This document shows, one piece after another, positions 1 through 6,168 of a stretch of 7,706 nt of DNA. Every line of letters starts with the position of its first letter. The first letter of the stretch is position 1. This DNA is from an uncultured Saprospiraceae bacterium. GTDB taxonomy: Bacteria; Bacteroidota; Bacteroidia; Chitinophagales; Saprospiraceae. A program made the position numbers and the translations under genes. Where the stretch lies: contig CALDEO010000272.1 in NCBI GenBank assembly GCA_937942465.1, positions 1 through 7,706 of the forward strand. The letters run 5' to 3'. Below the pieces are notes generated by a model that saw nothing but the letters and a program-made list of their open reading frames with translations, did no database searches and had not been told where the DNA came from.

Positions 1-104
1 TCAGGAAAACCTTGTGCTAGATTGATCGCTCCATGCTTGTGACATAACTTGGACATCTTGCCAAATATTGATGGAGGCATTCCTTGTAGCTCGGGCTTAG
101 TCAC
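1..104 (-). CDS. Class I/II PLP aminotransferase, N-terminal fragment (cut by the window edge)
   Basis: This is the first 34 codons of a minus-strand gene that continues past position 1. The translation holds the segments SIFGKMSKL and HGAINLAQGFP. These are the N-terminal signature of the methionine/kynurenine/glutamine-phenylpyruvate branch of class I aminotransferases, PLP enzymes that move an amino group from an amino acid to a 2-oxo acid. The first upstream in-frame stop is at 116..114. A GTG at 104..102 gives about ten residues before the SIF motif, the usual length in this branch, so I prefer it to the internal ATG at 80..78. The start lies 15 nt after the dehydratase stop, so the two genes are probably co-transcribed. 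The catalytic lysine lies outside the window, so substrate choice cannot be judged. An aromatic or methionine keto-acid role is inference. Confidence 0.8.
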   Translation of the reverse strand, partial: MTKPELQGMPPSIFGKMSKLCHKHGAINLAQGFP

Positions 105-119
105 GATGATGATTTACTA

Positions 120-362
120 TTATGAATAGGTCTTGTATATATCCGATATAGCCTCGGCAAGCTTGTGGTCTTTATCAGTTACAACATCGCCAGCATCATG
201 GGTATTAAGCTTAAAAGTCACTGTATTGTATACATTAGACCAGTCAGGATGATGTCCTTGCTTCTCAGCGACGATGGCTACTTGACTCATAAAACCGAAT
301 GCTTCGATAAAATTTTTGAATTTTATCGAAGCATGTAATGCATTATCTTTTTCGGTCCACAT
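120..362 (-). CDS. Pterin-4a-carbinolamine dehydratase (4a-hydroxytetrahydrobiopterin dehydratase)
   Basis: An 80-residue protein that is complete for the short bacterial form of this family. It dehydrates 4a-hydroxy-tetrahydropterin, the by-product of aromatic amino-acid hydroxylases, so that the pterin cofactor can be recycled in the cytoplasm. The family signature is intact: EKQGHHPDWSNVY (residues 33-45) supplies the histidine pair H37/H38 and the following P and W, and LNTHDAG (52-58) supplies the third active-site histidine H54. A conserved acidic/LA segment, DKDHKLAEAI, follows at 63-72. The ATG start lies 10 nt downstream of the M42 peptidase stop, and the aminotransferase begins 15 nt after this gene, suggesting a three-gene transcript. 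No phenylalanine hydroxylase is in view. Codons 10-22 form a perfect 16-bp inverted repeat, described separately. The family is often called PhhB or PCBD. Confidence 0.93.
   Translation of the reverse strand: MWTEKDNALHASIKFKNFIEAFGFMSQVAIVAEKQGHHPDWSNVYNTVTFKLNTHDAGDVVTDKDHKLAEAISDIYKTYS
299..334. repeat. Perfect 16-bp inverted repeat with a 4-nt loop, inside the dehydratase gene
   Basis: The left arm ATGCTTCGATAAAATT (299-314) is matched exactly by its reverse complement at 319-334, separated by TTTG. On the coding (minus) strand this covers codons 10-22, which encode HASIKFKNFIEAF. The RNA would fold into a 16-bp hairpin starting about 28 nt inside the reading frame. Neither side has a T-tract, so it is not a standard terminator. 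It may be a regulatory hairpin, or the product of palindrome correction by template switching; both are inference. Confidence 0.9.
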
Positions 363-372
363 ATTATATCAT

Positions 373-1425
373 TTACTTAAAGCTCCAATCATAGTTGTCT
401 ATCTCCATGAGACAGGCTTCTAGTAGCTCTATACACAGTTGAATATCGTCTTTACTAGCCATCTCGATTACTTGATGTAAGTATCTCGTAGGTATAGATA
501 TTGCACCCGCTATAGCACCTCCCTTACCAGACCGTTGAAGGCTAGCAGTATCGGTACCACCTGCTGGCAATAACTCTAACTGATATTTAATATCATTGTC
601 TGTTGCTACATTCTTCATGAATTGGACCATGCGATAGTCGCAGATTGTCCGTCCATCAAGTACTTTTATAGCTGCTCCTGCTCCTACTCTACTCACATAC
701 TCATGTGGGCCTGCACCAGGCAGGTCATAGGCTAGTGTTACATCTAGAGCGATACCAAAATCTGGATCAACTCCCGATGCCGCCGTCGTAGCTCCTCGCA
801 GACCTACCTCTTCTTGGACAGTGAATGCCGCATATAAGTCATACGGGATGGTCTTACCCTTAAGTGATCTCAAGGTCTCTATCAGTATGAATACAGATAC
901 TCTATTGTCTAGAGACTTAGCATTCACACATTCACCCATTTCTATGAGCTCACGTTCTCTTGTGATCGGGCTACCGATATGAATTCTATCTTTGGCATCA
1001 GCTGCCTTGAGACCTGTATCGATGAAAAAATCCTGTAATTTAGGTGCTTTCGTTCTTTCTGCAGCAGTCATTACATGGATCGGCTTAGTACCCATGACTC
1101 CGATAATATCTTCACCATTACTATGGATCAATACTCGTTGTGCAGTCAGTGTTTTAGGATCGAATCCACCGAGTGGGTGAAATCTTACAAATCCCTCATC
1201 ATCTACATGCGACACTATGAATGAAATTTCATCCATATGTGCTGCAACCATCACCTTCTTATCTTTCTCCCCTTTCTTAATTGCAAGTACGTTGCCCATG
1301 GCATCAGTACGAACCTCGTCTACTAAATCTTTTACTTCATTTATAATGAACTCTCTTATCCTTTGTTCGAAACCTGGAGCACCTGGAACCTTGCATATTT
1401 GGCTTAATAACTCTATGTTTAACAT
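373..1425 (-). CDS. M42 family metallo-aminopeptidase (glutamyl aminopeptidase/endoglucanase-like)
   Basis: A 350-residue cytoplasmic di-metal aminopeptidase, normal length for peptidase family M42. These usually assemble into large tetrahedral dodecamers that trim short peptides. All expected ligands can be read: AAHMDE (61-66) gives H63 and the adjacent D65, SLDNRV (171-176) gives the bridging D173, QEEVGLRGA (204-212) gives catalytic E205 and metal-binding E206, IALDVT (225-230) gives D228, and RYLHQVIEM (314-322) gives H316. The PAGGTDTASLQ segment (287-297) is also typical. It begins MLNIELLSQICKVPGAPGFE, where the PGAPGFE stretch matches the family N-terminus, supporting the ATG at 1425; AAAGAAA lies just upstream. 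It appears to be first in the unit with the dehydratase and aminotransferase. Exact peptide preference cannot be told from sequence, and the old endoglucanase label in this family is probably not meaningful. Confidence 0.95.
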   Translation of the reverse strand: MLNIELLSQICKVPGAPGFEQRIREFIINEVKDLVDEVRTDAMGNVLAIKKGEKDKKVMVAAHMDEISFIVSHVDDEGFVRFHPLGGFDPKTLTAQRVLIHSNGEDIIGVMGTKPIHVMTAAERTKAPKLQDFFIDTGLKAADAKDRIHIGSPITRERELIEMGECVNAKSLDNRVSVFILIETLRSLKGKTIPYDLYAAFTVQEEVGLRGATTAASGVDPDFGIALDVTLAYDLPGAGPHEYVSRVGAGAAIKVLDGRTICDYRMVQFMKNVATDNDIKYQLELLPAGGTDTASLQRSGKGGAIAGAISIPTRYLHQVIEMASKDDIQLCIELLEACLMEIDNYDWSFK

Positions 1426-1503
1426 GTTTTTCTTTAATTAGTCTTTTTAATTGTTTTGCTCTATTCGCCGAAATTAATTAAAGTATCATAATTAATGCAA
1501 TTA

Positions 1504-1551
1504 AGCCATAGAATCTATGTCCTAGAGCCATAATCTTATGATTTAGAGCCA
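1504..1551. repeat. Three phased AGCCA repeats, two with internal dyads, in the divergent promoter region
   Basis: AGCCA occurs at 1504, 1526 and 1547, spaced 22 and 21 bp (about two helical turns). The first two copies run on into small perfect dyads: CATAG-AAT-CTATG (1507-1519) and CATAA-TC-TTATG (1529-1540). The second and third copies share the longer TAGAGCCA. The array lies between the divergent M42 and flippase genes, 30-80 bp upstream of the candidate flippase -7 box, where an activator or repressor could bind. A regulatory role is inference. Confidence 0.5.
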
Positions 1552-1582
1552 AATACTACCATCATCCATTCGTAATTAAAGC

Positions 1583-1590
1583 TAACTTTG
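1583..1590 (+). promoter_or_regulatory. Candidate Bacteroidota -7 box TAACTTTG for the flippase gene
   Basis: The sequence matches the TAnnTTTG -7 consensus of the Bacteroidota primary sigma factor exactly. It ends only 4 nt before the ATG at 1595, so transcription would start at or next to the start codon, implying a leaderless or nearly leaderless mRNA. I see no TTG-type -33 element about 20 bp upstream, which lowers confidence; the repeats at 1504-1551 might mark activator dependence. Confidence 0.5.
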
Positions 1591-1594
1591 TACT

Positions 1595-3064
1595 ATGTCA
1601 TTAATGAAAAGCTTTGCAAAAGAAACCGTTGTTTACGGTTTGGGTAGTGTCTTGCCAAAGCTGCTCAACTTTATATTTGCTTCTGTATTTCTGACTAGAA
1701 TAGTCAATCAAGCTGATTTCGGTATTCATGGGATCCTCTACGGATTTGTATCCTTGATATTAGTTGTTATCACTTTCAGGATGGAGACTGCGTTCTTCAG
1801 ATTTGGCAGTAAACAAAAAAATAGAGCAGCAGCATTCTCCAACGCAACATGGATTATTTGGTCGCTTTCATTGGTCGCATTTGTATTATCCATTTTGTTT
1901 TCATCATATATCGCAAGCCTATTGACCACTGCCGCAGATAGTAGGTATGTTATCTGGTTTGCATTCATTGCATTATTTGATAGTATATCAGCCTTACCAT
2001 TTGCAAAGTTGAGATTGGAGAGTCGTCCGGTTAAGTTTATGTTCATCAAGATCTTTAATGCCATATTCACCGTAGTCTTTATACTCGTCTTCTTATTGCT
2101 TGTACCACAGTTTCATGATGGTTTCGATATTATTGGACCGTACTTCGGTGTACAATTAACAAAACTAGATTATGTCTTTCTAGCCAATGTACTTGCAAGT
2201 GGCATGATGTTCTTATTGCTTCTAAAAGAATATCGTTTCCTTAAGTTTTCGCTTGATAGAGATTACATCAATAAATTGGTAAAATATGCCGCTCCACTTG
2301 TGATCGTAGGTATAGCAGCGGTCATCAATAATGCGGCCGATCGCTACTTAATCAAAGAACTCTACAATCCTGACGGTATCGCTCTAGATGCCGCGGGCCT
2401 CTATAATGGATGTGTAAAACTAGCTGTATTTATGACGCTATTTACGACCGCATTTAACTACGCAGCTGAGCCGTTTTTCTTTAAAAATCACGACAACAAG
2501 GACAGTACTACGATATATGGCAAGGTGACACTCGCCTATTCTATTGTAGCCGGAGCTGTTTTTCTATTCATTACGCTGTATCTAGACATACTCAAACTCA
2601 TGATAGATAGTGCCTACCACATAGGCATCGGTATCGTACCGATACTTACACTTGCATATCTATTTTTGGGATTATATTACAACTTTGCCATCTGGTATAA
2701 GCTTACGGACAGGACCGTTGTTGGGGCTTACATTGGGTCATTAGGAGCCGCAATTACAATCGTTTTCAACATTATATTGATTCCTACAATCGGATATGAA
2801 GGAGCTGCTTGGACCAGTTTACTCTGCTATTTTGTAATGGCCCTAGTTGCATATTGGACTGGTAGTAAACAGTACCCAATCCATTATCCTATGAAGAAAA
2901 TGCTGATATACTTATTGAGCTGTGTACTTATATTTGTGGGGTTCACCTCGATACAAGGCTATATCTCTAATGACATCGTAAAGTACACCATTGCAAGTAT
3001 GCTACTCGCAGGATATCTATACGTTGCTTATTCTAGAGAAAAGGATTATTTATTGAGTCATTAA
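1595..3064 (+). CDS. MOP-superfamily polysaccharide/oligosaccharide flippase (Wzx/RfbX-like)
   Basis: A 489-residue integral inner-membrane protein with about 12-14 hydrophobic helices along its length. Members of this superfamily flip undecaprenyl-linked glycans across the inner membrane. The N-terminus fits the polysaccharide-biosynthesis family: a short basic start, then TVVYGLGSVLPKLLNFI (11-27), VFLTRIVNQADFGIHG (31-46) and FRMETAFFRFG (61-71), with a charged cytoplasmic loop LPFAKLRLESRPVKF (134-148) between early helices. The length is typical of the family. The ATG at 1595 has no ribosome-binding site but sits directly after a TAACTTTG box, so it may be leaderless. No glycosyltransferases or polymerase genes are nearby, so it is an orphan rather than part of a visible capsule or O-antigen cluster, and its substrate is unknown. 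A peptidoglycan-precursor (MurJ-type) role is less likely from the N-terminal pattern but is not excluded. Confidence 0.88.
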   Translation: MSLMKSFAKETVVYGLGSVLPKLLNFIFASVFLTRIVNQADFGIHGILYGFVSLILVVITFRMETAFFRFGSKQKNRAAAFSNATWIIWSLSLVAFVLSILFSSYIASLLTTAADSRYVIWFAFIALFDSISALPFAKLRLESRPVKFMFIKIFNAIFTVVFILVFLLLVPQFHDGFDIIGPYFGVQLTKLDYVFLANVLASGMMFLLLLKEYRFLKFSLDRDYINKLVKYAAPLVIVGIAAVINNAADRYLIKELYNPDGIALDAAGLYNGCVKLAVFMTLFTTAFNYAAEPFFFKNHDNKDSTTIYGKVTLAYSIVAGAVFLFITLYLDILKLMIDSAYHIGIGIVPILTLAYLFLGLYYNFAIWYKLTDRTVVGAYIGSLGAAITIVFNIILIPTIGYEGAAWTSLLCYFVMALVAYWTGSKQYPIHYPMKKMLIYLLSCVLIFVGFTSIQGYISNDIVKYTIASMLLAGYLYVAYSREKDYLLSH

Positions 3065-3081
3065 TCAGATCAACTCATCTA

Positions 3082-3246
3082 CTAAAAAACAGTCGTACGT
3101 AGGTAATCCCAAATGTATTGTCTCTCAAAAAACAACCATAACAATATCGCTATTATTGCGAATATCACTAGAATCCTGAAGTTGCGACCACTTTTCTGAA
3201 GTCGCTCTCTACGGCTTGTATATCTGGTTCTAGATGTATAGGACAT
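3082..3246 (-). CDS. Small single-pass membrane protein of unknown function (54 aa)
   Basis: I do not recognise this family. The frame is ATG to TAG, 54 codons, with an in-frame stop (3261..3259) five codons upstream of the start. The first 24 residues are strongly basic (R6, R8, R12, R13, R15, K18, R21, R24). They are followed by one hydrophobic helix, FRILVIFAIIAILLWLFF (23-40), and a short tail ERQYIWDYLRTTVF ending at the stop. The positive-inside rule predicts a cytoplasmic N-terminus and a short periplasmic tail. This layout is too ordered to be a chance frame and resembles many short membrane proteins of this phylum. It has no coiled coil, which argues against FtsB/DivIC. It is convergent with the flippase, with 17 nt between their stops, and lies 124 nt downstream of the rsgA stop on the same strand, so it could be read through from that transcript. 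Confidence 0.65.
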   Translation of the reverse strand: MSYTSRTRYTSRRERLQKSGRNFRILVIFAIIAILLWLFFERQYIWDYLRTTVF

Positions 3247-3370
3247 GAGTTTATAATTTTATTTACTGTACGATGCCGAAGGTATCGGTAAAAATCTAAT
3301 ATCTATTCAATTAGCTTAGAATATTACTGATTACAAGTTTTTGTTACAATAGTAGAACTTACCGAAAGGA

Positions 3371-4321
3371 TTAAATATCCTTATTTCGCTCCCAGTAGTT
3401 TTGATCTTCTATCTCTTCAATGATCTGTAAATAGTTGCCATATCTCAACTCACTGATTTCACCAGCCTCTACTGCATCTTTAATTGCACATTTCGGTTCA
3501 TTCCGATGGGTACAGTCCGAAAACTTACAGCCTGATGAATGCTCAAATAACTCCTTAAAGTTGTGAGTTACATCTTTGACCTCAAGGTGATTAAATGCCA
3601 AGGTCTTAATACCAGGTGTATCGATAATTTTTGAATCATCATCAAGAGAAAACATCTCTGCGAATGTCGTTGTATGTTGTCCTTTACCTGATCGATCAGA
3701 GATATAGTCTGTTCTGAGGTTTAGTTTATCACTCAATGTATTCATGATAGACGACTTACCCACACCAGACTGTCCACTAAAAAGTGATATTTTACCGTTG
3801 AGAGATGCTCTCAGTTCGTCCATGCCTTCTCCACTATCCGCTGATGCGAGCATCACCGTATAACCGATCTTCTCGTAGAGGTCTTTCATAAAGTTATACA
3901 CAGCCATATCGCCATCGTTATACAGATCACTCTTATTGAATACGATGATAACTGGGATATTGTATGGCTCCGTCATGATCAAGAACCGATCAATAAATCC
4001 TTGCTTAAGGTTGGGCTCTACAACGGTGATTATGAGTATTGCTTGATCTATATTGCTTGCTAGCAAATGGGCATTATGCTTTTTTCGTGGTGACTGACGT
4101 ACCACGTAATTCCTTCTATCTAAGATTTTTTTAATGACTGCTGCCTGTTCGTCCGTATCATCTAACTCTATCATGACTTCGTCTCCTACGGCAACAGGAT
4201 TCGTCACTTTCTTACTGACTAGTCTAAACTTACCGATCATCCTTGCAGCATACTTTTTTCCATCCTCTGCCTCTACATCATACCAGCTACCAGTGGATCG
4301 TACTACAACTCCTTTCAGCAT
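3371..4321 (-). CDS. rsgA: Small ribosomal subunit assembly GTPase RsgA (YjeQ/EngC)
   Basis: A 316-residue GTPase that acts in late maturation of the 30S subunit and releases as GTP is hydrolysed. An N-terminal OB-fold spans about residues 1-70. It is followed by the circularly permuted G domain typical of this family: G4 NKSD (129-132) and G5-like SADSG (160-164) come before the P-loop GQSGVGKSS (183-191), switch segment GKGQHTTT (212-219) and G3 DTPG (234-237). The C-terminal zinc module is complete, with C265, C270, H272 and C278 in the usual Cx4CxHx5C spacing. Length is normal and no key residue is missing. The ATG lies 9 nt after the stop of the upstream GGGP synthase gene, so the two are almost certainly co-transcribed; no functional link between ether-lipid synthesis and ribosome assembly is known to me. 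Confidence 0.97.
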   Translation of the reverse strand: MLKGVVVRSTGSWYDVEAEDGKKYAARMIGKFRLVSKKVTNPVAVGDEVMIELDDTDEQAAVIKKILDRRNYVVRQSPRKKHNAHLLASNIDQAILIITVVEPNLKQGFIDRFLIMTEPYNIPVIIVFNKSDLYNDGDMAVYNFMKDLYEKIGYTVMLASADSGEGMDELRASLNGKISLFSGQSGVGKSSIMNTLSDKLNLRTDYISDRSGKGQHTTTFAEMFSLDDDSKIIDTPGIKTLAFNHLEVKDVTHNFKELFEHSSGCKFSDCTHRNEPKCAIKDAVEAGEISELRYGNYLQIIEEIEDQNYWERNKDI

Positions 4322-4330
4322 ATTATTAGT

Positions 4331-5080
4331 TTAGACCGTGACATCCGCTTCGTGGACTGCCATCGATATTTCTTTTATTAGATTTGGATCTTTTTCGATT
4401 GCATCTCCGACTACAATGACATCGGCACCTGCTCTTACATTAGCCGCAGCTTTCTCTGGAGTCCTGATACCACCACCTATAATCAGCGGTATATCTATCG
4501 CCGTACTCACTGACTCTATCATGTCCGTAGATATAGCGTCTCTAGCACCACTACCCGCATCCATATAGATCATTTTAAGACCTAGCATTTCGCCAGCCAT
4601 AGCGGTAGTCATAGCGATATCATTTTTAGTCGCTGGTATCGGATTGGTATTACTCATGTAACTTACCGTCGTAGATACACCACCATCTATAAGCATATAC
4701 CCTGTAGACATAATCTCTAACGGGCTCATCTTTAAAAATGGCGCTGTGATCACATGTTTACCGATAAGCAACTCTGCATTACGTCCTGATATCAGTGATA
4801 AAAATAGCAATGCATCCGCTTTATAACTCAATTGGAATGAGTTACCAGGAAACAGGATCATTGGGATCTTAGTGTTTTCCTTGATTGACTCAAGGACCAT
4901 ATCCAACATGTTATTGACAATAAGACTACCACCAATAAAGAAGTAATCTACCTCAGCATCAACCGCATTTTTCAATACCTGGTCTAGCTTACCTAAACGT
5001 ACTTTATCGGGATCTATTAAGACTGCAAACTTCTTTTTACCGTCTTTCTTAGCCTGTGTTATTTCTTGATATAAGGACAT
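4331..5080 (-). CDS. Geranylgeranylglyceryl phosphate synthase (GGGP synthase, group II bacterial type)
   Basis: A 249-residue TIM-barrel prenyltransferase of the PcrB/GGGPS family. It joins a polyprenyl diphosphate, usually geranylgeranyl, to sn-glycerol-1-phosphate through an ether bond, the first committed step of archaeal-type lipids. Family motifs run in order: LIDPDK (21-26), FPGNS (77-81), SGRNAELLIGKHV (98-110), STGYMLIDGG (125-134), IYMDAGSGA (171-179), GGGIRT (202-207) and DVIVVGDAIE (220-229). Length and the SGRN...LIG stretch match the long forms of Bacteroidota rather than the shorter Bacillus PcrB. I start at the ATG (5080); a TTG two codons upstream (5086) is possible but adds only two residues. 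It is the first gene of a unit with rsgA, behind a clear -7 box. No glycerol-1-phosphate dehydrogenase or second prenyltransferase is in the window, so the end product is unknown. Confidence 0.94.
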   Translation of the reverse strand: MSLYQEITQAKKDGKKKFAVLIDPDKVRLGKLDQVLKNAVDAEVDYFFIGGSLIVNNMLDMVLESIKENTKIPMILFPGNSFQLSYKADALLFLSLISGRNAELLIGKHVITAPFLKMSPLEIMSTGYMLIDGGVSTTVSYMSNTNPIPATKNDIAMTTAMAGEMLGLKMIYMDAGSGARDAISTDMIESVSTAIDIPLIIGGGIRTPEKAAANVRAGADVIVVGDAIEKDPNLIKEISMAVHEADVTV

Positions 5081-5098
5081 GATCAAAATTTCGTACTA

Positions 5099-5106
5099 CA
5101 AAGATA
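5099..5106 (-). promoter_or_regulatory. Candidate -7 box TATCTTTG for the GGGP synthase-rsgA unit
   Basis: Read on the minus strand, TATCTTTG matches TAnnTTTG exactly and lies 18 nt upstream of the ATG at 5080, implying a leader of about 10-15 nt. The following bases (GTAGTACG) resemble those after the flippase box (GTACTATG). The nearest upstream TTTG is 28 bp away, too far for a normal -33 element. Confidence 0.5.
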
Positions 5107-5208
5107 CTCTTTTGTTTAAGACGCATCTTTATTACAAAGTAATTATAAGAGACACTTTTATTTATAAAGTAGACTAGATATGAAGCTTGTACCCCTAAGC
5201 ACTTGCAA

Positions 5209-5237
5209 AGATCTGATCGATTAAAGCGATCAAATCT
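5209..5237 (-). terminator. Candidate terminator hairpin of the DUF4197 lipoprotein gene
   Basis: AGAT-c-TGATCG (5209-5219) pairs with CGATCA-a-ATCT (5227-5237) across a 7-nt loop: a 10-bp stem with one internal mismatch. It lies 21 nt past the lipoprotein stop. On the minus strand the stem runs into a short TTT, so it is a weak intrinsic terminator. It also separates this gene from the GGGP synthase promoter. Confidence 0.55.
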
Positions 5238-5258
5238 GTATTGATTATATGAATCCTA

Positions 5259-5951
5259 CTACTTCTGCTTCTTTTCGTAGTAATCAAAAACTTTAGTCAC
5301 AACCGCTTTACCCAATGCTTTTGGGTCTTTACGGATATCCTTTTCTTGCTTACCCATTGCTAGGAATACTGCATCCACTGATCTCTCTGCAACAAAGTCT
5401 GTAAGTGTTGCATCTACCTTTTCTTTGGCAAATAGGTTGTACCCTGCAGCTGCCATAGGCCAGTATTGTTTAGCTTCTGTTTTATCTAACTCTGTACCTA
5501 GTCTTGTACTATATCTTTTCTTTACGGTTGCATACATTGCATCTTTAAGTACCGCAGTTGCTGCACTTTCGCCACCTAGTATAATTGCTGCAGCATCCGT
5601 AATTTTCACTTCTTTGATCGCATCAGTCATGATCCCTTGTCCTTCATTCACGATAAGTGCTGACGCTTTCGATATCTGCTTAGTCACTAGATCCATCTCT
5701 GATCCCAATCCTAGCATTTTCATACCTTGTATAACAGGTTGTGCCTCTGCTGGCAACATCGCTAGTGGATCGTCTTGATTGAGTTTAGCCAATGTTTTTA
5801 ATGCTCTGAAAGCGCTACTACTCATGATCTCTTTTACTGCAGACAAAGTCTCAAACGTGGTAGGTTTAATACCTAAGTCTGCCAATGTGCCACAAGAGGC
5901 CAAAAAAATCAATGATGTAAGAACGGAAATACGGATTGTTGAAAGTGTCAT
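5259..5951 (-). CDS. DUF4197 family lipoprotein
   Basis: A 230-residue exported protein. The N-terminus has one basic residue, a hydrophobic stretch and the lipobox LASC with C20, so it should be processed as a lipoprotein. The mature part follows the DUF4197 pattern: AMLPAEAQPVIQGMKMLGLGS (64-84), an amphipathic stretch to IMTDAIKEVKITDAAAIILGG (107-127), SAATAVLKD (129-137), a conserved tryptophan (W164), YNLF (171-174), DFVAERSVDAVFLAMGKQEKDIR (185-207) and a final VVTKVFDYY (217-225). The family's function is unknown; members are mostly predicted periplasmic or outer-membrane lipoproteins of Bacteroidota and Proteobacteria. It appears monocistronic: a hairpin lies just downstream and a divergent gene is upstream. 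The family assignment is from remembered motif layout, so it is less certain than the lipoprotein call. Confidence 0.83.
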   Translation of the reverse strand: MTLSTIRISVLTSLIFLASCGTLADLGIKPTTFETLSAVKEIMSSSAFRALKTLAKLNQDDPLAMLPAEAQPVIQGMKMLGLGSEMDLVTKQISKASALIVNEGQGIMTDAIKEVKITDAAAIILGGESAATAVLKDAMYATVKKRYSTRLGTELDKTEAKQYWPMAAAGYNLFAKEKVDATLTDFVAERSVDAVFLAMGKQEKDIRKDPKALGKAVVTKVFDYYEKKQK

Positions 5952-6085
5952 AATGTTGTTATTTGGTATTAAGACGGCAATTTTGCTAAAATGGTACTCT
6001 TTCGTAATCTAAGCGAATCTCGAAACATCAATATATCGTACCAGTCACTATTACTTGTCAAATAGAAGTCCGCTTAAAGTAGTAT

Positions 6086-6093
6086 CAAAAGTA
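6086..6093 (-). promoter_or_regulatory. Possible -7 box TACTTTTG for the DUF4197 gene
   Basis: TACTTTTG on the minus strand fits TAnnTTTG in the 217-bp divergent spacer. It would give a leader of about 130 nt before the ATG at 5951. I see no -33 partner, and one such match in AT-rich spacer DNA could be chance. I found no exact TAnnTTTG for the divergent GTG-start gene. Confidence 0.25.
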
Positions 6094-6168
6094 GCCATAA
6101 AAACAGAGAACCTAATATTCTACTTGAATACATAAATAGTTACTACATTCACATATACAATATGAACC

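Noticed and set aside
1473..1496. ATTAATT/AATTAAT inverted repeat in the divergent spacer as an operator
   Set aside because: The pure A/T sequence in an AT-rich spacer is easily produced by chance, and it is not repeated elsewhere in the window.
1623..1641. AAACCGT/ACGGTTT hairpin just after the flippase start
   Set aside because: The 7-bp stem is at chance frequency. It might matter for a leaderless mRNA, but nothing else supports it.
2611..2643. Two adjoining short hairpins (TGCCTA/TAGGCA and ATCGGTA/TACCGAT) inside the flippase gene
   Set aside because: Stems of 6 and 7 bp with short loops are common by chance, and the region codes for a membrane helix boundary.
3271..3287. Hairpin CGATGCC-GAA-GGTATCG as a terminator of the flippase transcript
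   Set aside because: The stem is only 7 bp with one G-U pair, no T-tract follows on either strand, and it lies about 200 nt past the flippase stop. Hairpins of this size are expected several times by chance in a window this long.
3366..3382. AAGGAT-TAAAT-ATCCTT hairpin over the rsgA stop codon as a terminator
   Set aside because: The stem is only 6 bp and AT-rich, it overlaps the stop codon, and only TTCGG follows rather than a T-run.
5179..5223. 14-residue plus-strand frame overlapping the hairpin downstream of the lipoprotein
   Set aside because: There is no plus-strand gene nearby for it to regulate, and the hairpin is better explained as the minus-strand terminator.
5779..6012. 77-residue plus-strand open frame antisense to the lipoprotein start
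   Set aside because: It is a shadow of the lipoprotein gene, which has a clear lipobox and family pattern; the antisense frame has no domain logic.
5969..6028. 19-residue minus-strand frame just upstream of the DUF4197 gene, as a leader peptide
   Set aside because: It has no recognisable composition, no attenuator structure follows it, and short open frames are expected in such spacers.
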